Positions 16,263 to 25,768 of a DNA stretch of 64,000 nucleotides are shown in pieces. Numbering within the stretch: position 1 is the first letter of the stretch; each line of letters opens with the position of its first letter. The notes beneath the pieces are model-generated. The model did not search any database, had not been told where the DNA came from, and saw only the letters and a list, made by a program, of their open reading frames with translations. A program made the translations under genes and the position numbers. The DNA comes from Bifidobacterium vansinderenii (GTDB lineage: Bacteria; Actinomycetota; Actinomycetes; Actinomycetales; Bifidobacteriaceae). The DNA lies in the NCBI RefSeq assembly GCF_002234915.1, contig NZ_NEWD01000028.1:51356-115355 (forward strand), in the 5' to 3' direction.

Positions 16263-16901
16263 ATGCGCATCGCACTCATCAACGAGAACTCGCAGGCCGC
16301 CAAGAACGGCCTGATCTACGACGCCCTGAAGAAGGTCGCCGACGAGAAGGGCTTCGAGGTCGACAACTACGGCATGTACGCCGCCGATGACGACGCCCAG
16401 CTCACCTACGTGCAGAACGGCATCCTCGCCGCTGCCATCCTCAACTCCGGCGCCGCCGACTTCGTCGTCACCGGCTGCGGCACCGGCGAGGGCGCCATGC
16501 TCGCCCTCAACAGCTTCCCCGGCGTCATCTGCGGCCACGTCGAGGACCCGCTCGACGCCTACACCTTCGCCCAGATCAACGACGGCAACGCCATGGCCAT
16601 CCCGTTCGCCCTGAAGAACGGTTGGGGCCAGGAGCTCCAGCTCAAGTACATCTTCGAGCAGATGTGGCTCGAGGAGCCGGGCAGCGGCTACCCCAAGGAG
16701 CGCGTCGTTCCGGAGCAGGCCAACAAGAAGATCCTCGACGGCGTGCGCGCCGCGGCCTACAAGCCGCTCGTCGAGATCTACAAGGCCCTCGACCCGGAGC
16801 TCGTGAAGGGCGCCTTCGCCGGCGAGCACTTCAAGGAGCTCTTCGAGGCCAACGCCAAGGACGGCGAGGTCAAGGACTACGTCCTCGGCCTGCTCGCCTG
16901 A
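16263..16901 (+). CDS. dhuI: RpiB/LacAB-family isomerase, DhuI-type 4-deoxy-5-keto-uronate isomerase
   Basis: The 212-residue protein belongs to the RpiB/LacA/LacB sugar isomerase family but is longer than RpiB (about 150 residues). Visible features are MRIALINENSQAAKNGLIYD at the start, NYGMYAADDD near 40, and the glycine-rich VVTGCGTGEGAMLALN near 75, which holds the family phosphate/carboxylate loop. DhuI in streptococci isomerises the unsaturated-uronate product to a 2,5-diketo form that DhuD reduces. The dhuD-dhuI order next to GH105 matches that pathway, which replaces KduI. AAAGGAAA lies upstream of the ATG at somewhat long spacing. A strong terminator follows. Confidence 0.85.
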   Translation: MRIALINENSQAAKNGLIYDALKKVADEKGFEVDNYGMYAADDDAQLTYVQNGILAAAILNSGAADFVVTGCGTGEGAMLALNSFPGVICGHVEDPLDAYTFAQINDGNAMAIPFALKNGWGQELQLKYIFEQMWLEEPGSGYPKERVVPEQANKKILDGVRAAAYKPLVEIYKALDPELVKGAFAGEHFKELFEANAKDGEVKDYVLGLLA

Positions 16902-17011
16902 TTTACTGATCCGCATGGACCGCGGTCGCACAGCATAGTCTTAAGTCCCATCGCAAGGAGGCGGCCATAGCACTCATCTCTTTCTTCTGAACTCTCCAAA
17001 GATCGGTTTTG

Positions 17012-17055
17012 GACCGTCACGCACCGCCATCGCGCAGCGCGTGACGGTCTTTTTT
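17012..17055 (+). terminator. Strong rho-independent terminator after dhuI
   Basis: GACCGTCACGC (17012-17022) pairs perfectly with GCGTGACGGTC (17039-17049) and is followed directly by six T (17050-17055). It closes the GH105-dhuD-dhuI unit. Confidence 0.92.
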
Positions 17056-17071
17056 GCCTTCTTCGGCAAAC

Positions 17072-17082
17072 ATTGGCAACAA
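17072..17082 (+). promoter_or_regulatory. Promoter motif ATTGGCAACAA, copy 1 (GH28)
   Basis: ATTGGCAACAA lies 119 nt before the GH28 start. The longer AAACATTGGCAACAAA (17068-17083) recurs exactly upstream of the GPH gene at 33551, in the same orientation relative to the gene. A palindrome AACAAAAATTTTGTT follows it. Confidence 0.55.
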
Positions 17083-17200
17083 AAATTTTGTTTTGCGCAA
17101 CAGAAGCATATCCTGATGCCATCAATGGTGATGCATCACCATGCAACACTTTTTGCGAGTTCAATGCGACGATGCTGGACACAGGGAAAGGGACACGACA

Positions 17201-18850
17201 ATGCAACTCAATGTCGTCTGGAAATGCGCGCGCGCAGCGGTCGTGGAAGTCACGGAAAACAGTATCTACCACACCGAAAAGCCTTGGAATATCTATCTTA
17301 ACGACGAGTTCTACGGCACCACCGACACCGTGGAGACCTACATCGACGGACTTGAACCGCAGACGACGTACTCCATTCGCTACGAACGTCGCCACAAAGA
17401 AAACAATGACAACATTACTGGCGAATCAGGCAACAAAAAATCTCATCAGTGCAATTCTTTTGCCGATGCCACTGAAACCATCAGCGGCATTCTGGTGACC
17501 GACGATGAGACGTTCACGCTCGATGTCCGTGATTTCGGCGCAGCCGGCGACGGCGAGCGCGATGACACGATCAGCATCCAGGCGGCCATCATGAGCTGTC
17601 CCCCGCAGGGCCGCGTGCTCGTGCCGGCCGGCGACTACCGCATCAAGAACCTGTTCCTCAAGAGCGACATCGCGCTCGAGCTGGCCGAGGGCGCCACGCT
17701 TCGCGCACGTCACGACCGCGAGAACCTCGCCTACCTGCCCGGCAACATCGAAGGCAAGGCGGGCGCCGGCTACGCCGGTACGAACCTGCTGCCCATGGGC
17801 CGCTGGGAGGGTGAGAGCATGCCGATGTTCTGCGGCATTCTCTCCGGCATGGCCGTGAGCAATGTCACCGTGTACGGCCGCGGCGCGATCGACGGTGGCG
17901 CGAACGCCGACGAGGACAACTGGTGGCATGACCCCAAGCGCATCCGCATCGCCGCGCGCCCGCGCATGATCTACCTGAGCGACTGCGAACGCATGGACTT
18001 CGCCGGCATCACCGTGCGCAACTCCCCCAGCTGGAACATCCATCCGGTGCTGTCGCGCGATCTCGGCTTCTGGTGCCTGAGCATCGAAGGCCCCAAGATC
18101 TCCCCCAACACCGACGGCCTGGATCCGGAGTCCTGCACGAACGTGACGATCAAGGGCTGCCATTTCTCGGTGGGCGACGACTGCATCGCCGTCAAGAGCG
18201 GCAAGATCGACATGCCGCGCGAGCTGCGTCCGGCCTGCCGCAATCTGCTGATCGACCAGTGCTACATGCACGACGGCCACGGTTCGGTGGTGCTCGGCAG
18301 CGAGGCCGCCGGCGGCATCCGTGGTCTGATCGCACGCAACTGCCTGTTCGAGCGCACCGATCGCGGCCTGCGCATCAAGACCCGTCGCGGCCGTGGCAGG
18401 GACAGCGTCTACGAGGCGATCACGTTCGACCATATTCGCATGGACGGCGTGCTCACGCCGTTCGTGGTCAACTCGTTCTACTTCTGCGACAAGGACGGCA
18501 AGACGGACTACGTGCAGAACCGTGAGGCGCTGCCGGTGGACGAGCGCACGCCGAAGGTGGCGTCGCTGATCTTCAACGACATTCAGGCGACGAACTGTCA
18601 TGCAGCCGCCACGTACATCACCGGCCTGCCGGAGAGCAAGGTGGGGCGCGCGGAGTTCCACAACGTGCACGTCTCGTATGCCGACGACGCGAAACCGGCC
18701 AAGCCCGCGATGGCGTGCGGCGTGGAACCGATGGCCCGTCAGGGCATCATCGCGCAGAACGTGGAGCGTCTGGTGCTCGACGATGTGACGATCGACGGGC
18801 AGGACGGCGACGAGCTTCAGCTGACCAACGTGGACCGCGTGGAGCGGTAG
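17201..18850 (+). CDS. GH28 exo-polygalacturonosidase with N-terminal FnIII-like domain
   Basis: The 549-residue protein has an N-terminal FnIII-like module (residues about 1-70, LNVVWKCARAAVVEV to YSIRYERR) and a GH28 beta-helix. All canonical active-site motifs are present: NTDGLDPES and VGDDCIAVKSGK (three Asp), DGHGSVVLGSE (His) and RGLRIKT. It should be an exo-acting galacturonan or RG galacturonidase like bacterial PehX/YteR-locus enzymes. The start MQLNVV at 17201 follows AAAGGGACACGACA; the upstream in-frame ATG at 17141 has no site. It is the first gene of a long plus-strand operon with a GPH transporter and five esterases. No signal peptide is seen. Confidence 0.9.
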   Translation: MQLNVVWKCARAAVVEVTENSIYHTEKPWNIYLNDEFYGTTDTVETYIDGLEPQTTYSIRYERRHKENNDNITGESGNKKSHQCNSFADATETISGILVTDDETFTLDVRDFGAAGDGERDDTISIQAAIMSCPPQGRVLVPAGDYRIKNLFLKSDIALELAEGATLRARHDRENLAYLPGNIEGKAGAGYAGTNLLPMGRWEGESMPMFCGILSGMAVSNVTVYGRGAIDGGANADEDNWWHDPKRIRIAARPRMIYLSDCERMDFAGITVRNSPSWNIHPVLSRDLGFWCLSIEGPKISPNTDGLDPESCTNVTIKGCHFSVGDDCIAVKSGKIDMPRELRPACRNLLIDQCYMHDGHGSVVLGSEAAGGIRGLIARNCLFERTDRGLRIKTRRGRGRDSVYEAITFDHIRMDGVLTPFVVNSFYFCDKDGKTDYVQNREALPVDERTPKVASLIFNDIQATNCHAAATYITGLPESKVGRAEFHNVHVSYADDAKPAKPAMACGVEPMARQGIIAQNVERLVLDDVTIDGQDGDELQLTNVDRVER

Positions 18851-18935
18851 GAACAAAGGGAGGACGCGAAAAAACATCACATCATACCAGCCATAGCATC
18901 GCGTGACTGGACGGCCGCACACCGTCCGGCCACGC

Positions 18936-18965
18936 GGCACCGGGCCCAAAGACGAATCCGGTGCC
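18936..18965. terminator. Weak hairpin between GH28 and GPH transporter genes
   Basis: GGCACCGG (18936-18943) pairs with CCGGTGCC (18958-18965), 14-nt loop, with no T-run. It may only stabilise or process the message; termination is uncertain. Confidence 0.35.
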
Positions 18966-19101
18966 ATGCGATCATGAACGATCGCCCCTCGGCGTTCGGC
19001 CTGCATTGTGGCAGGCGCTGCGCCGGCACACACATCGATCAATCGATTAACCAACCAATCAGAGCACATCGCTCGGAACACATCTACAGAGGAACAACGA
19101 T

Positions 19102-20658
19102 ATGTTCAGCAAAATCGGCAAGAAGCGGAAGATCACGCTGTGGACGCGCATCGGATTCGGCATGGGAGGCCTACTGAATTCCGGCGCGTTGACCTTCACC
19201 CATACATATTTGGTGATGTTCGTTTCCACCGAAGCCGGCCTGTCCGCAGGCGAGGCCGCCATCATCGCGTCAGCTGCGATCTATCTCGACGCCGTGCTGG
19301 CGCCGCTGATGGGATTCTTCTCCGACAACTTCTATGCCACCCGCATTGGTCGCAAGTTTGGACGCCGTCGCTTCTGGATTCTGGCCGCCATCCCGATGAT
19401 GATCGCCGAACCGCTGATCTTCCTGGTCACGCCATTCGGCTTCGGATACTATCTGGCCTGCTATCTGGTCTATAACGTCGGCTATTCGTTCGCATCCACA
19501 TCTCTGGTGCCGCTCGCTATCGAAATGACCGATGATTTCAAGGAACGCGGTTATCTGACCGGCATGAAGCGCATCTTCGGAAATGTCACAGGCTTCCTGA
19601 TGGCCGCGTTGACCGCGTTCGGCTTTGGCGTGTTCGGTGAAAACAATCCGCATTCCTACTTCATCATCGCCTGCATCAACGCCGCGATCATGATCTTCGG
19701 TCTGGTGACCTTGTACCTGAGCACATGGGAGAAGAGCCCGTCCGAAGTTGCCGAAGAAAAGATTGTCAGCGTGTGGGAAGGCGTCAAGAAGCTTGTCATC
19801 GATGTTCTGTCCACGTTCCGCAATAAGGCATTCCGTCGTCTGTTGTATGCGTGGATGCCTTCTCAGGTCGCCGCATCCGTCTGGTCTGCCTCCTACAGCT
19901 ATTTCATCGTATTCACCCTCGGCATCACCAAAGCGTGGGCTTCGGGTTCCGAAATGCCCGGCAAGATCGTCGCCATCGTCTGCATGGCTGTCTGGGTGCC
20001 GATTCTGGTGAAGAAGGGCTTCCACAAGCCGTACTACTTCGCCGTGCTGGGTGCCGCCGTCTCAATGGCCGTATTTGTAACGTTCGGCGTGCTGCAGTTT
20101 ACTGATGCCATCCCCGTTGCCACAGTAATGATCGCCTATCCGATCGTGTTCTGTGTCTGGAAGTTCTTCTACGCTGGCTTCCAGTATCTGCCCGACGCCA
20201 TGCTCAACTACGTACCCGATGTGGATGAGCTCATTACACTGCGCCGCCGCGAGGGCATCTACTCATCCGCTCAGCGTCTGGTCCAGCAGCTGCTGCAGGC
20301 CATCGTGACCACTGTATTCGGTTTCATCCTGCTGTCCTCCGGCTTTATCAGCACCAAGGCTGGCGAAACGGTTGAACAGCCGATCTCCGTACCGATCACA
20401 GTATCCGTCACCCTGCTCGTGGGCTGCTGCCTGATGTTCATTCTCTCCGCCTGCCTTGCCCCTATGCTCAAGCTGGACAAAGACACCTGTGCAGTTGTCA
20501 CCGGCGAGGTGGAGCGAGTGAAGGCCGGCGGCCTGATGAAGGACGTAGACCCCGAGGTCAAGAAGGTGTGCGAGGAGCTTTCCGGCCTGCCATATGAGAA
20601 GTGCTTCGCGCACAACACCATCGGCTATCAGGAGGAGGAGATCAAGCCCGCCGCCTGA
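19102..20658 (+). CDS. GPH-family sugar:cation symporter with long C-terminal tail
   Basis: The 518-residue product is a 12-helix GPH transporter from a different clade than the 10428/12104 pair. It starts KRKITLWTRIGFGMGGLLNS, has the helix 2-3 loop RIGRKFGRRRFWIL, and keeps GPH landmarks such as DDFKERGYLTGMKRIFG and PDVDELITLRRREGIYSS. The last 45 residues form a cytosolic tail with DVDPEVKKVCEELSGLPYEK and a HNTIGY motif that recurs in the 31923 transporter. AGAGGAA precedes the ATG. Base composition in the second half is visibly less GC-rich than in its neighbours. It is the importer of the GH28-esterase operon, so substituted galacturonan fragments are the inferred cargo. Confidence 0.93.
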   Translation: MFSKIGKKRKITLWTRIGFGMGGLLNSGALTFTHTYLVMFVSTEAGLSAGEAAIIASAAIYLDAVLAPLMGFFSDNFYATRIGRKFGRRRFWILAAIPMMIAEPLIFLVTPFGFGYYLACYLVYNVGYSFASTSLVPLAIEMTDDFKERGYLTGMKRIFGNVTGFLMAALTAFGFGVFGENNPHSYFIIACINAAIMIFGLVTLYLSTWEKSPSEVAEEKIVSVWEGVKKLVIDVLSTFRNKAFRRLLYAWMPSQVAASVWSASYSYFIVFTLGITKAWASGSEMPGKIVAIVCMAVWVPILVKKGFHKPYYFAVLGAAVSMAVFVTFGVLQFTDAIPVATVMIAYPIVFCVWKFFYAGFQYLPDAMLNYVPDVDELITLRRREGIYSSAQRLVQQLLQAIVTTVFGFILLSSGFISTKAGETVEQPISVPITVSVTLLVGCCLMFILSACLAPMLKLDKDTCAVVTGEVERVKAGGLMKDVDPEVKKVCEELSGLPYEKCFAHNTIGYQEEEIKPAA

Positions 20659-20678
20659 TACCGGCCCTGCACCTTCCG

Positions 20679-20802
20679 GCTCCCCTCCTTGAGGGGAGCT
20701 GTCCGCGTCAGCGGACTGAGGGGAGTTTCGGCCCGAGCACCGTTCACCACCCGGCTCCCCTCAGTCGCCTACGGCGACAGCTCCCCTCTCCGAGGGGAAC
20801 CA
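20679..20802. repeat. Dispersed intergenic repeat, copy B2 (two units in inverted orientation)
   Basis: GGCTCCCCTCCTTGAGGGGAGC followed by TGTCCGC-GCGGAC and TGAGGGGAG forms the first unit. CTCAGTCGCC-GGCGACAG and CTCCCCT form an inverted second unit near 20755-20802. It separates the transporter from the esterase cassette. Confidence 0.75.
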
Positions 20803-20927
20803 ACGGGATGGAACGTCGTCCGGCATTGCAATCGTTGCAGAATCGTCGCTTTACCAGGCGTCGGAAACCCCGGTCCACTATCATCGGCCTCACAGAGATC
20901 AAGCCGCATCGTCGTCGGAGGCATCAT

Positions 20928-21824
20928 ATGAATCCGCATTCCCATCACATCGAACGTGTCACCACTCAAGCAACGAACATTCTCACCCGTCCGGTTTTGG
21001 ATGCCGGAGCGACGATGACCACGTACTTCCTCCCCGCTGTCAGCGACACAGCCGACGGCGCAACCGCCGACACAGCCACCGTCTCCTCCATCACCCGGCC
21101 TTTGGTCGTCATCACGCCCGGCGGCGGATACGATCATCTGTCCACGCGCGAGGCGGAACCCATCGCGCGACGCATGAACCGCGAGGGATTCCATGCGTGC
21201 GTGCTGCGCTACAGCGTGGCGCCGGCGGTCTGGCCGCAGCCGCTGCTCGAGCTTGCCGCCACGGTAGCCTGGTGCCGGTCCAACGCCACCCGGTATGGCA
21301 TCGACCCCGATCGCATCGTGCTGTGCGGCTTCTCGGCGGGCGCCCATCTGGCCGGTTGTCTGGGCACGATGTGGAACGAGCCATGGATCGTTCAGCGACT
21401 GAACGAATCATCGAATGCGTCTGAGCCGCTTGCCACCGACGACATCCGTCCCAACGCGCAGATCCTGTCATATCCGGTCATCACGTCCGGTCAGTTCGCC
21501 CACCGCGGATCGTTCATTCATCTCACCGGCGGCGATGCCACGCTCGAACCCGAACTCTCGTTGGAGAACCACGTCGGCGCAACCACTCCCCCGACCTTCC
21601 TGTGGCACACCGCCACCGATCGAACCGTTCCCATGGAGAACAGCCTGCTGTTCGCCGCCGCACTGCACCGCAACGGCATTCCCATGGAGATGCACATCTT
21701 CCCGAAGGGCGATCACGGCATCGCGCTCGGCACCGAGGAAACGGCCAAGCCCGACCACGACTACGTGGAACCGCAGGTGCAGTACTGGCCCGAACTCGCC
21801 GCCAACTGGATACGAGAACTATGA
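20928..21824 (+). CDS. Alpha/beta-hydrolase, probable acetylesterase
   Basis: The 298-residue protein is an acetyl-xylan-esterase-like alpha/beta-hydrolase. VITPGGGYDHLS near residue 60 is the oxyanion segment, LCGFSAGAHLAG near 130 carries the nucleophile Ser, HTATDRTVP near 230 the Asp and KGDHGIAL near 265 the His. GGAGG lies 6 nt before the ATG at 20928; an in-frame frame from 20601 crosses the repeat and overlaps the transporter. Its stop overlaps the next start (ATGA), which marks the beginning of a coupled esterase cassette. De-acetylation of imported pectin oligosaccharides is inferred. No signal peptide is present. Confidence 0.85.
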   Translation: MNPHSHHIERVTTQATNILTRPVLDAGATMTTYFLPAVSDTADGATADTATVSSITRPLVVITPGGGYDHLSTREAEPIARRMNREGFHACVLRYSVAPAVWPQPLLELAATVAWCRSNATRYGIDPDRIVLCGFSAGAHLAGCLGTMWNEPWIVQRLNESSNASEPLATDDIRPNAQILSYPVITSGQFAHRGSFIHLTGGDATLEPELSLENHVGATTPPTFLWHTATDRTVPMENSLLFAAALHRNGIPMEMHIFPKGDHGIALGTEETAKPDHDYVEPQVQYWPELAANWIREL

Positions 21825-23500
21825 ACACCACGACTTATCATGATCCGGCCGGCACACCGTCGGCCGGCACGACTTCGGCTGACGCCACGATCTGGACGGT
21901 CGGCGACTCCACCGTCTCCGCCTTCAACGATGTCTTCTACATTCCCCGCATCGGCTACGGCGAGGCGCTCGGCCGATACTTCGACGCGGAGGTGATCAAC
22001 CTCGCCCGGTCCGGTTCGTCCAGCACGAGCTTCACCACGCTGGACGCCTACTGCACCCTGCTCGACGGCGATCCGGACACGTCGACCCCGGCGTTGGGTA
22101 CACGCACCGATCGTGCGCAGTTCCTGCTCATCGCATTCGGCCACAACGACGAGAAAGCCGACCCCGAACGCCATACCGACCCGCGCGGGAACCGGCATAC
22201 GCCGGGATCATTCTCATGGAGTCTGACCGAACACTACATCTTCCCCGCACTGCAGCGCGGCGTAAGGCCGGTGCTGTGCACGCCGATCGCCCGACTCAAC
22301 GCAAACGACAATACGGCGAACGGCTATCGCAGCGCATGCGGGCACGTCACCGACGACGGCGACTACGCGCAGGCCATCCGAAATCTCGCCGCGGAACTGA
22401 ACGAGGACGGCATTCCCGTCGACCTGCTCGACATGACACAGGCAACCATCGGACTCAACATCGGCATGGGACCGGACGCCCAGTGGCTGCACGCCTTCGG
22501 CAGCGCACGGCCCGAATCGATCGGAGATGCTTCCGGAGATTCGGCCGACTCCACCGACACGCATTCCGGCATACTCGACGGCATGCGGCCCATCGGTCTC
22601 GACCCGACGCACACCAACCTGTTCGGTGCCCGCATGCATGCGTGGCTCGTGGCGCAGCTGGCACGGCAACAAGGCATTACCCTGGCCGACTTCGCGCGTC
22701 CGGGCATGGAACAACCCACCTACGAACAGGACTTCCCCGTATCGGTTAATCCGGCATACACCGTTCCCGAATACACGCCGCCGCAGACGCCCAGCACACG
22801 ATGGCCGCTGTTCCGCGACGCCCATGGAACGGTGTGGCAGGGGTCGGTGTTCGGCAATCTCGGCGTGGACCCAAAGACAAGCACGGATTTCGACGCCACG
22901 GCCTCCGGCACCGCGAACACGGCGGACTCCCCCGCATTGACGTTGAAGGTTGCCGGCAACCACGGCAAGATCGCCGGCAACGACGACGGCATGCTCATGT
23001 ACTTCGTCCAGCTGCCCGCCAATGCCGAATTCACCCTGACCGCCACCGCCACGATCGAAGCCATCGACTCCGCCAACGAGCAGGTCTCCTACGGGCTGAT
23101 GGTGCGTGACGACATGCTCATCGACCGCGACACACCGGCCATGATGGGAGACTACGCGGCCGTGGGCTACCGGTTCCACGCCGTAACCGGATTCGGTCGA
23201 CGCGGCGGCACGCTGATCTCCGGCCCGGAGGCGGCACTGCGATACGGCGACGTCGGCGAGCGCGTGCGACTGGAGGTCACCGGCACCGCGGACGGCTACA
23301 CGCTGCGGTTCGGAGACAATCCGGCGGCATCCCAGGGATTCGATTACCGGCTGACGACGGTGGACCCCGAGCATGTGTATGTGGGGTTCTTCGTGGCGCG
23401 GAATGCCACGGTGACGTTCCGTGACGTGCGGCTGCAAGTGACGGGAAACGGTCAGGCAATGGCGAAACCCGCGAATACCACGGAACAGGAGGAGCAATGA
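21821..23500 (+). CDS. SGNH esterase with C-terminal beta-sandwich domain
   Basis: The 559-residue protein has an N-terminal SGNH hydrolase of the rhamnogalacturonan acetylesterase type: TVGDSTVSAFND near residue 25 (nucleophile Ser), LIAFGHNDEKAD near 105 and DPTHTNLFG near 265. The C-terminal 240 residues form a separate beta-sandwich (WQGSVFGNLG to VTFRDVRLQV) that looks like a laminin-G/DUF1349-type module and may bind the glycan. The ATG overlaps the stop of the upstream hydrolase, and the stop overlaps the ATG of the pectinesterase, so translation is coupled on both sides. No signal peptide is seen, which is unusual for a binding-module esterase. Confidence 0.87.
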   Translation: MNTTTYHDPAGTPSAGTTSADATIWTVGDSTVSAFNDVFYIPRIGYGEALGRYFDAEVINLARSGSSSTSFTTLDAYCTLLDGDPDTSTPALGTRTDRAQFLLIAFGHNDEKADPERHTDPRGNRHTPGSFSWSLTEHYIFPALQRGVRPVLCTPIARLNANDNTANGYRSACGHVTDDGDYAQAIRNLAAELNEDGIPVDLLDMTQATIGLNIGMGPDAQWLHAFGSARPESIGDASGDSADSTDTHSGILDGMRPIGLDPTHTNLFGARMHAWLVAQLARQQGITLADFARPGMEQPTYEQDFPVSVNPAYTVPEYTPPQTPSTRWPLFRDAHGTVWQGSVFGNLGVDPKTSTDFDATASGTANTADSPALTLKVAGNHGKIAGNDDGMLMYFVQLPANAEFTLTATATIEAIDSANEQVSYGLMVRDDMLIDRDTPAMMGDYAAVGYRFHAVTGFGRRGGTLISGPEAALRYGDVGERVRLEVTGTADGYTLRFGDNPAASQGFDYRLTTVDPEHVYVGFFVARNATVTFRDVRLQVTGNGQAMAKPANTTEQEEQ

Positions 23501-24582
23501 CGGTTCCGACTCTTGTTGAACAGGCGAACCGTTCCACGGGAACGGCTACGATCACCGTCTCCCAGAATGGTCATGGCGATTGCCTGACCGTGGGCGAGGC
23601 GCTGACGCTGGCAGAGGAAACGCGTCGTCTGCGGCGCGATGCCCGTCTGCCGATCACGATTCTCATTCATCCCGGCACCTATCGCGAACGGGTGACGATC
23701 ACTCTGCCGTATGTCACGCTTGAGGGCGTAGACGCGGAGAGCACGGTGATCGCGCTCGGCCTGGGTGCTCGTATGCCGGCGGACGATGGTATGCCGCTGG
23801 GCACGTTCCGCACGTATACGATGCTGGTGGATGCCGATCATGTGACGCTGCGCGACCTGAGCATCGTCAATGACGCCGGCGATGGGCGCGAGGTCGGTCA
23901 GGCGGTCGCCCTGTATGCGGACGGCGACGCGCTGCTGGTGGAGGATTGCCGCCTGCTGGGGCATCAGGACACGCTGTTCACCGGACCGTTGCCGCCCAAG
24001 GAGTTGCAGCCGGGAGGGTTCATCGGCCCCAAGCAGTTCGCGCCGCGCAGAGTGGGGAGGCAACGGTATCGCCGCTGCCTGATCGCGGGTGACGTGGACT
24101 TCATCTTCGGCGGGGCCACCGCACTGTTCGAGGATTGCGAGATTCGTTCGCTGGATCGCGGCGAAGAGGTGAATGGCTATGTCACGGCCGCGTCGACGCC
24201 CGAGGGACGGACATACGGGTATGTGTTCCGCGGCTGCCGGTTCACATCGGACGGCTGCGCGCCGGGGTCGGTGTATCTGGGGCGGCCGTGGCGTGACTTC
24301 GCGCGTGTGGCGCTGGTGGATTGTGAATTGGGTGAACATATTCGGCCCGAGGGCTGGTGGGACTGGAACAAGCCTCATGCCCGCGTGGAGTCGCGGTTCT
24401 CCGGCATGGAACTGCATGGTCCGGGATTCCATCCCGGAAGCTGGCCCGACTGGACGCTGCCGGATGATCCGGCCGGACCGTCGTGGTATTCGTCACGGCA
24501 CGTGCTGGGAGTGTCGGAGGAGGAGTCGGAGAGTCGAGAAGACGAAGCCGGGAAAACGGAGAGCGGTCATGGTCTTGCATAA
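23497..24582 (+). CDS. Pectin methylesterase (CE8)
   Basis: The 361-residue protein is a CE8 pectinesterase. The family motifs are in order: GQAVALY (about 145), LLGHQDTLF (about 160), GDVDFIFGG (about 200) with the catalytic Asp, and LGRPW (about 265) with the Arg. It demethylates galacturonate residues, which the GH28 exo-enzymes need. An extra loop of about 20 residues follows the HQDTLF block (PLPPKELQPGG onward). The start overlaps the stop of the SGNH gene. CE8 enzymes are normally secreted, but no signal peptide is seen here, so it should act on imported methylated oligogalacturonides. Confidence 0.94.
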   Translation: MTVPTLVEQANRSTGTATITVSQNGHGDCLTVGEALTLAEETRRLRRDARLPITILIHPGTYRERVTITLPYVTLEGVDAESTVIALGLGARMPADDGMPLGTFRTYTMLVDADHVTLRDLSIVNDAGDGREVGQAVALYADGDALLVEDCRLLGHQDTLFTGPLPPKELQPGGFIGPKQFAPRRVGRQRYRRCLIAGDVDFIFGGATALFEDCEIRSLDRGEEVNGYVTAASTPEGRTYGYVFRGCRFTSDGCAPGSVYLGRPWRDFARVALVDCELGEHIRPEGWWDWNKPHARVESRFSGMELHGPGFHPGSWPDWTLPDDPAGPSWYSSRHVLGVSEEESESREDEAGKTESGHGLA

Positions 24583-25729
24583 TGACGACATCACGCTTTC
24601 GGGCAACGGCCGAACATTGCATATCGACCACTATTACGATGCACTTCCCGGCATGCTCCGCCGCTATGATCGAGCCTCCCGGCAGGCGGCTTTCCCCGGC
24701 GGCGACGCACGGGACTGGAGAATATGGCAGACGGGACTGCGTGAACGGCTGAGGACGCTGCTTGGTTTTGATCTCATGGAGTCCGCGGGACAGTGTCCGC
24801 TGAATCCACGGGTGACGCAGCGGGTACGTGTGCACGACGATGCCGACGACGACTCCCCCGGCATCGTCCGCGAGCGCATCCTGATCCAGGTCGAGCCCGA
24901 TGTGTGGATGCCCTGCTATGCGCTGATTCCCAACCGTCCTCGCACGGGGGCCGACGGCAGACCGCTCTGCTGGTTGTGTCCGCATGGCCATCAGGGAGGC
25001 GGCAAGTACAGCGTGGCCGGCGTGCACGGCATACCGGCGATCGATAACGCCATACGCAAGTTCAACTACGACTATGGGCTGCAGCTTGCCCGCCGAGGAT
25101 ATGTGGCGCTATGCCCGGACGCGCGCGGATTCGGCGAGCGCCGCGACGTCCGGTTGCAGAAGGACGACGAACGCCCCTTCCTGCGGGGCACCTGCGCGCA
25201 GCTGGCGCATATGGCCGAGCCGTTGGGGCTCACGGTGGCGGGCCTGCTTGTCTGGGATCTGATGCGACTGGTGGATTATGTCCAGGAGCGCGGCGAATGG
25301 AGCATGGGGACGCTCGGCTGTTTCGGCTTCTCCGGCGGCGGCATGCAGACCCTGTGGCTGGCCGCATTGGACGATCGCATCCGGCGGGCGTTCATCAGCG
25401 GATACATGTATGGCGTGCGCGATTCGCTGCTGACGATGAACGGCAACTGCAGCTGCAACTATGTGCCCGGCCTTTGGAATCTTGTGGACATGGGCGATGT
25501 CGGGTCGTTGATCGCACCAAGACCGCTGGTCGTGCAGTCCTGCGTCGACGATCATCTCAATGGGCCGCGTGGCGTGGTCAACGCCGACGAGCAGGTGGCA
25601 ATCATCCGGTCGGCGTACCGGCTGTTGGGCTCGGAGGAGCATTTGACGCATCTGCATGCATCCGGAGAGCATCACTTCGACGAGTCCGGCGTGTGGGATG
25701 CCGTCTCGGCGTCGGACCGGTGCCTATGA
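24569..25729 (+). CDS. Alpha/beta-hydrolase, probable carbohydrate esterase
   Basis: The 386-residue protein is an alpha/beta-hydrolase of the Abhydrolase_7/acetyl-esterase sort. WLCPHGHQGGGKYS near residue 130 contributes the oxyanion region, LGCFGFSGGGMQTLWLA near 250 holds the nucleophile Ser, and HASGEHHFDESG near 365 the His. It begins with a helical N-terminal part and has a long acidic insertion near residues 85-100 (HDDADDDSPG). The ATG at 24569 overlaps the end of the CE8 gene by 14 nt. I cannot name the ester: acetyl, or the methyl ester seen in CE19-type proteins, are both possible. Cytosolic location is inferred from the missing signal peptide. Confidence 0.8.
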   Translation: MVLHNDDITLSGNGRTLHIDHYYDALPGMLRRYDRASRQAAFPGGDARDWRIWQTGLRERLRTLLGFDLMESAGQCPLNPRVTQRVRVHDDADDDSPGIVRERILIQVEPDVWMPCYALIPNRPRTGADGRPLCWLCPHGHQGGGKYSVAGVHGIPAIDNAIRKFNYDYGLQLARRGYVALCPDARGFGERRDVRLQKDDERPFLRGTCAQLAHMAEPLGLTVAGLLVWDLMRLVDYVQERGEWSMGTLGCFGFSGGGMQTLWLAALDDRIRRAFISGYMYGVRDSLLTMNGNCSCNYVPGLWNLVDMGDVGSLIAPRPLVVQSCVDDHLNGPRGVVNADEQVAIIRSAYRLLGSEEHLTHLHASGEHHFDESGVWDAVSASDRCL

Positions 25730-25768
25730 TGCCCGGTAAGACGAACAAGCGCAATGGAAGGAAAAGTC

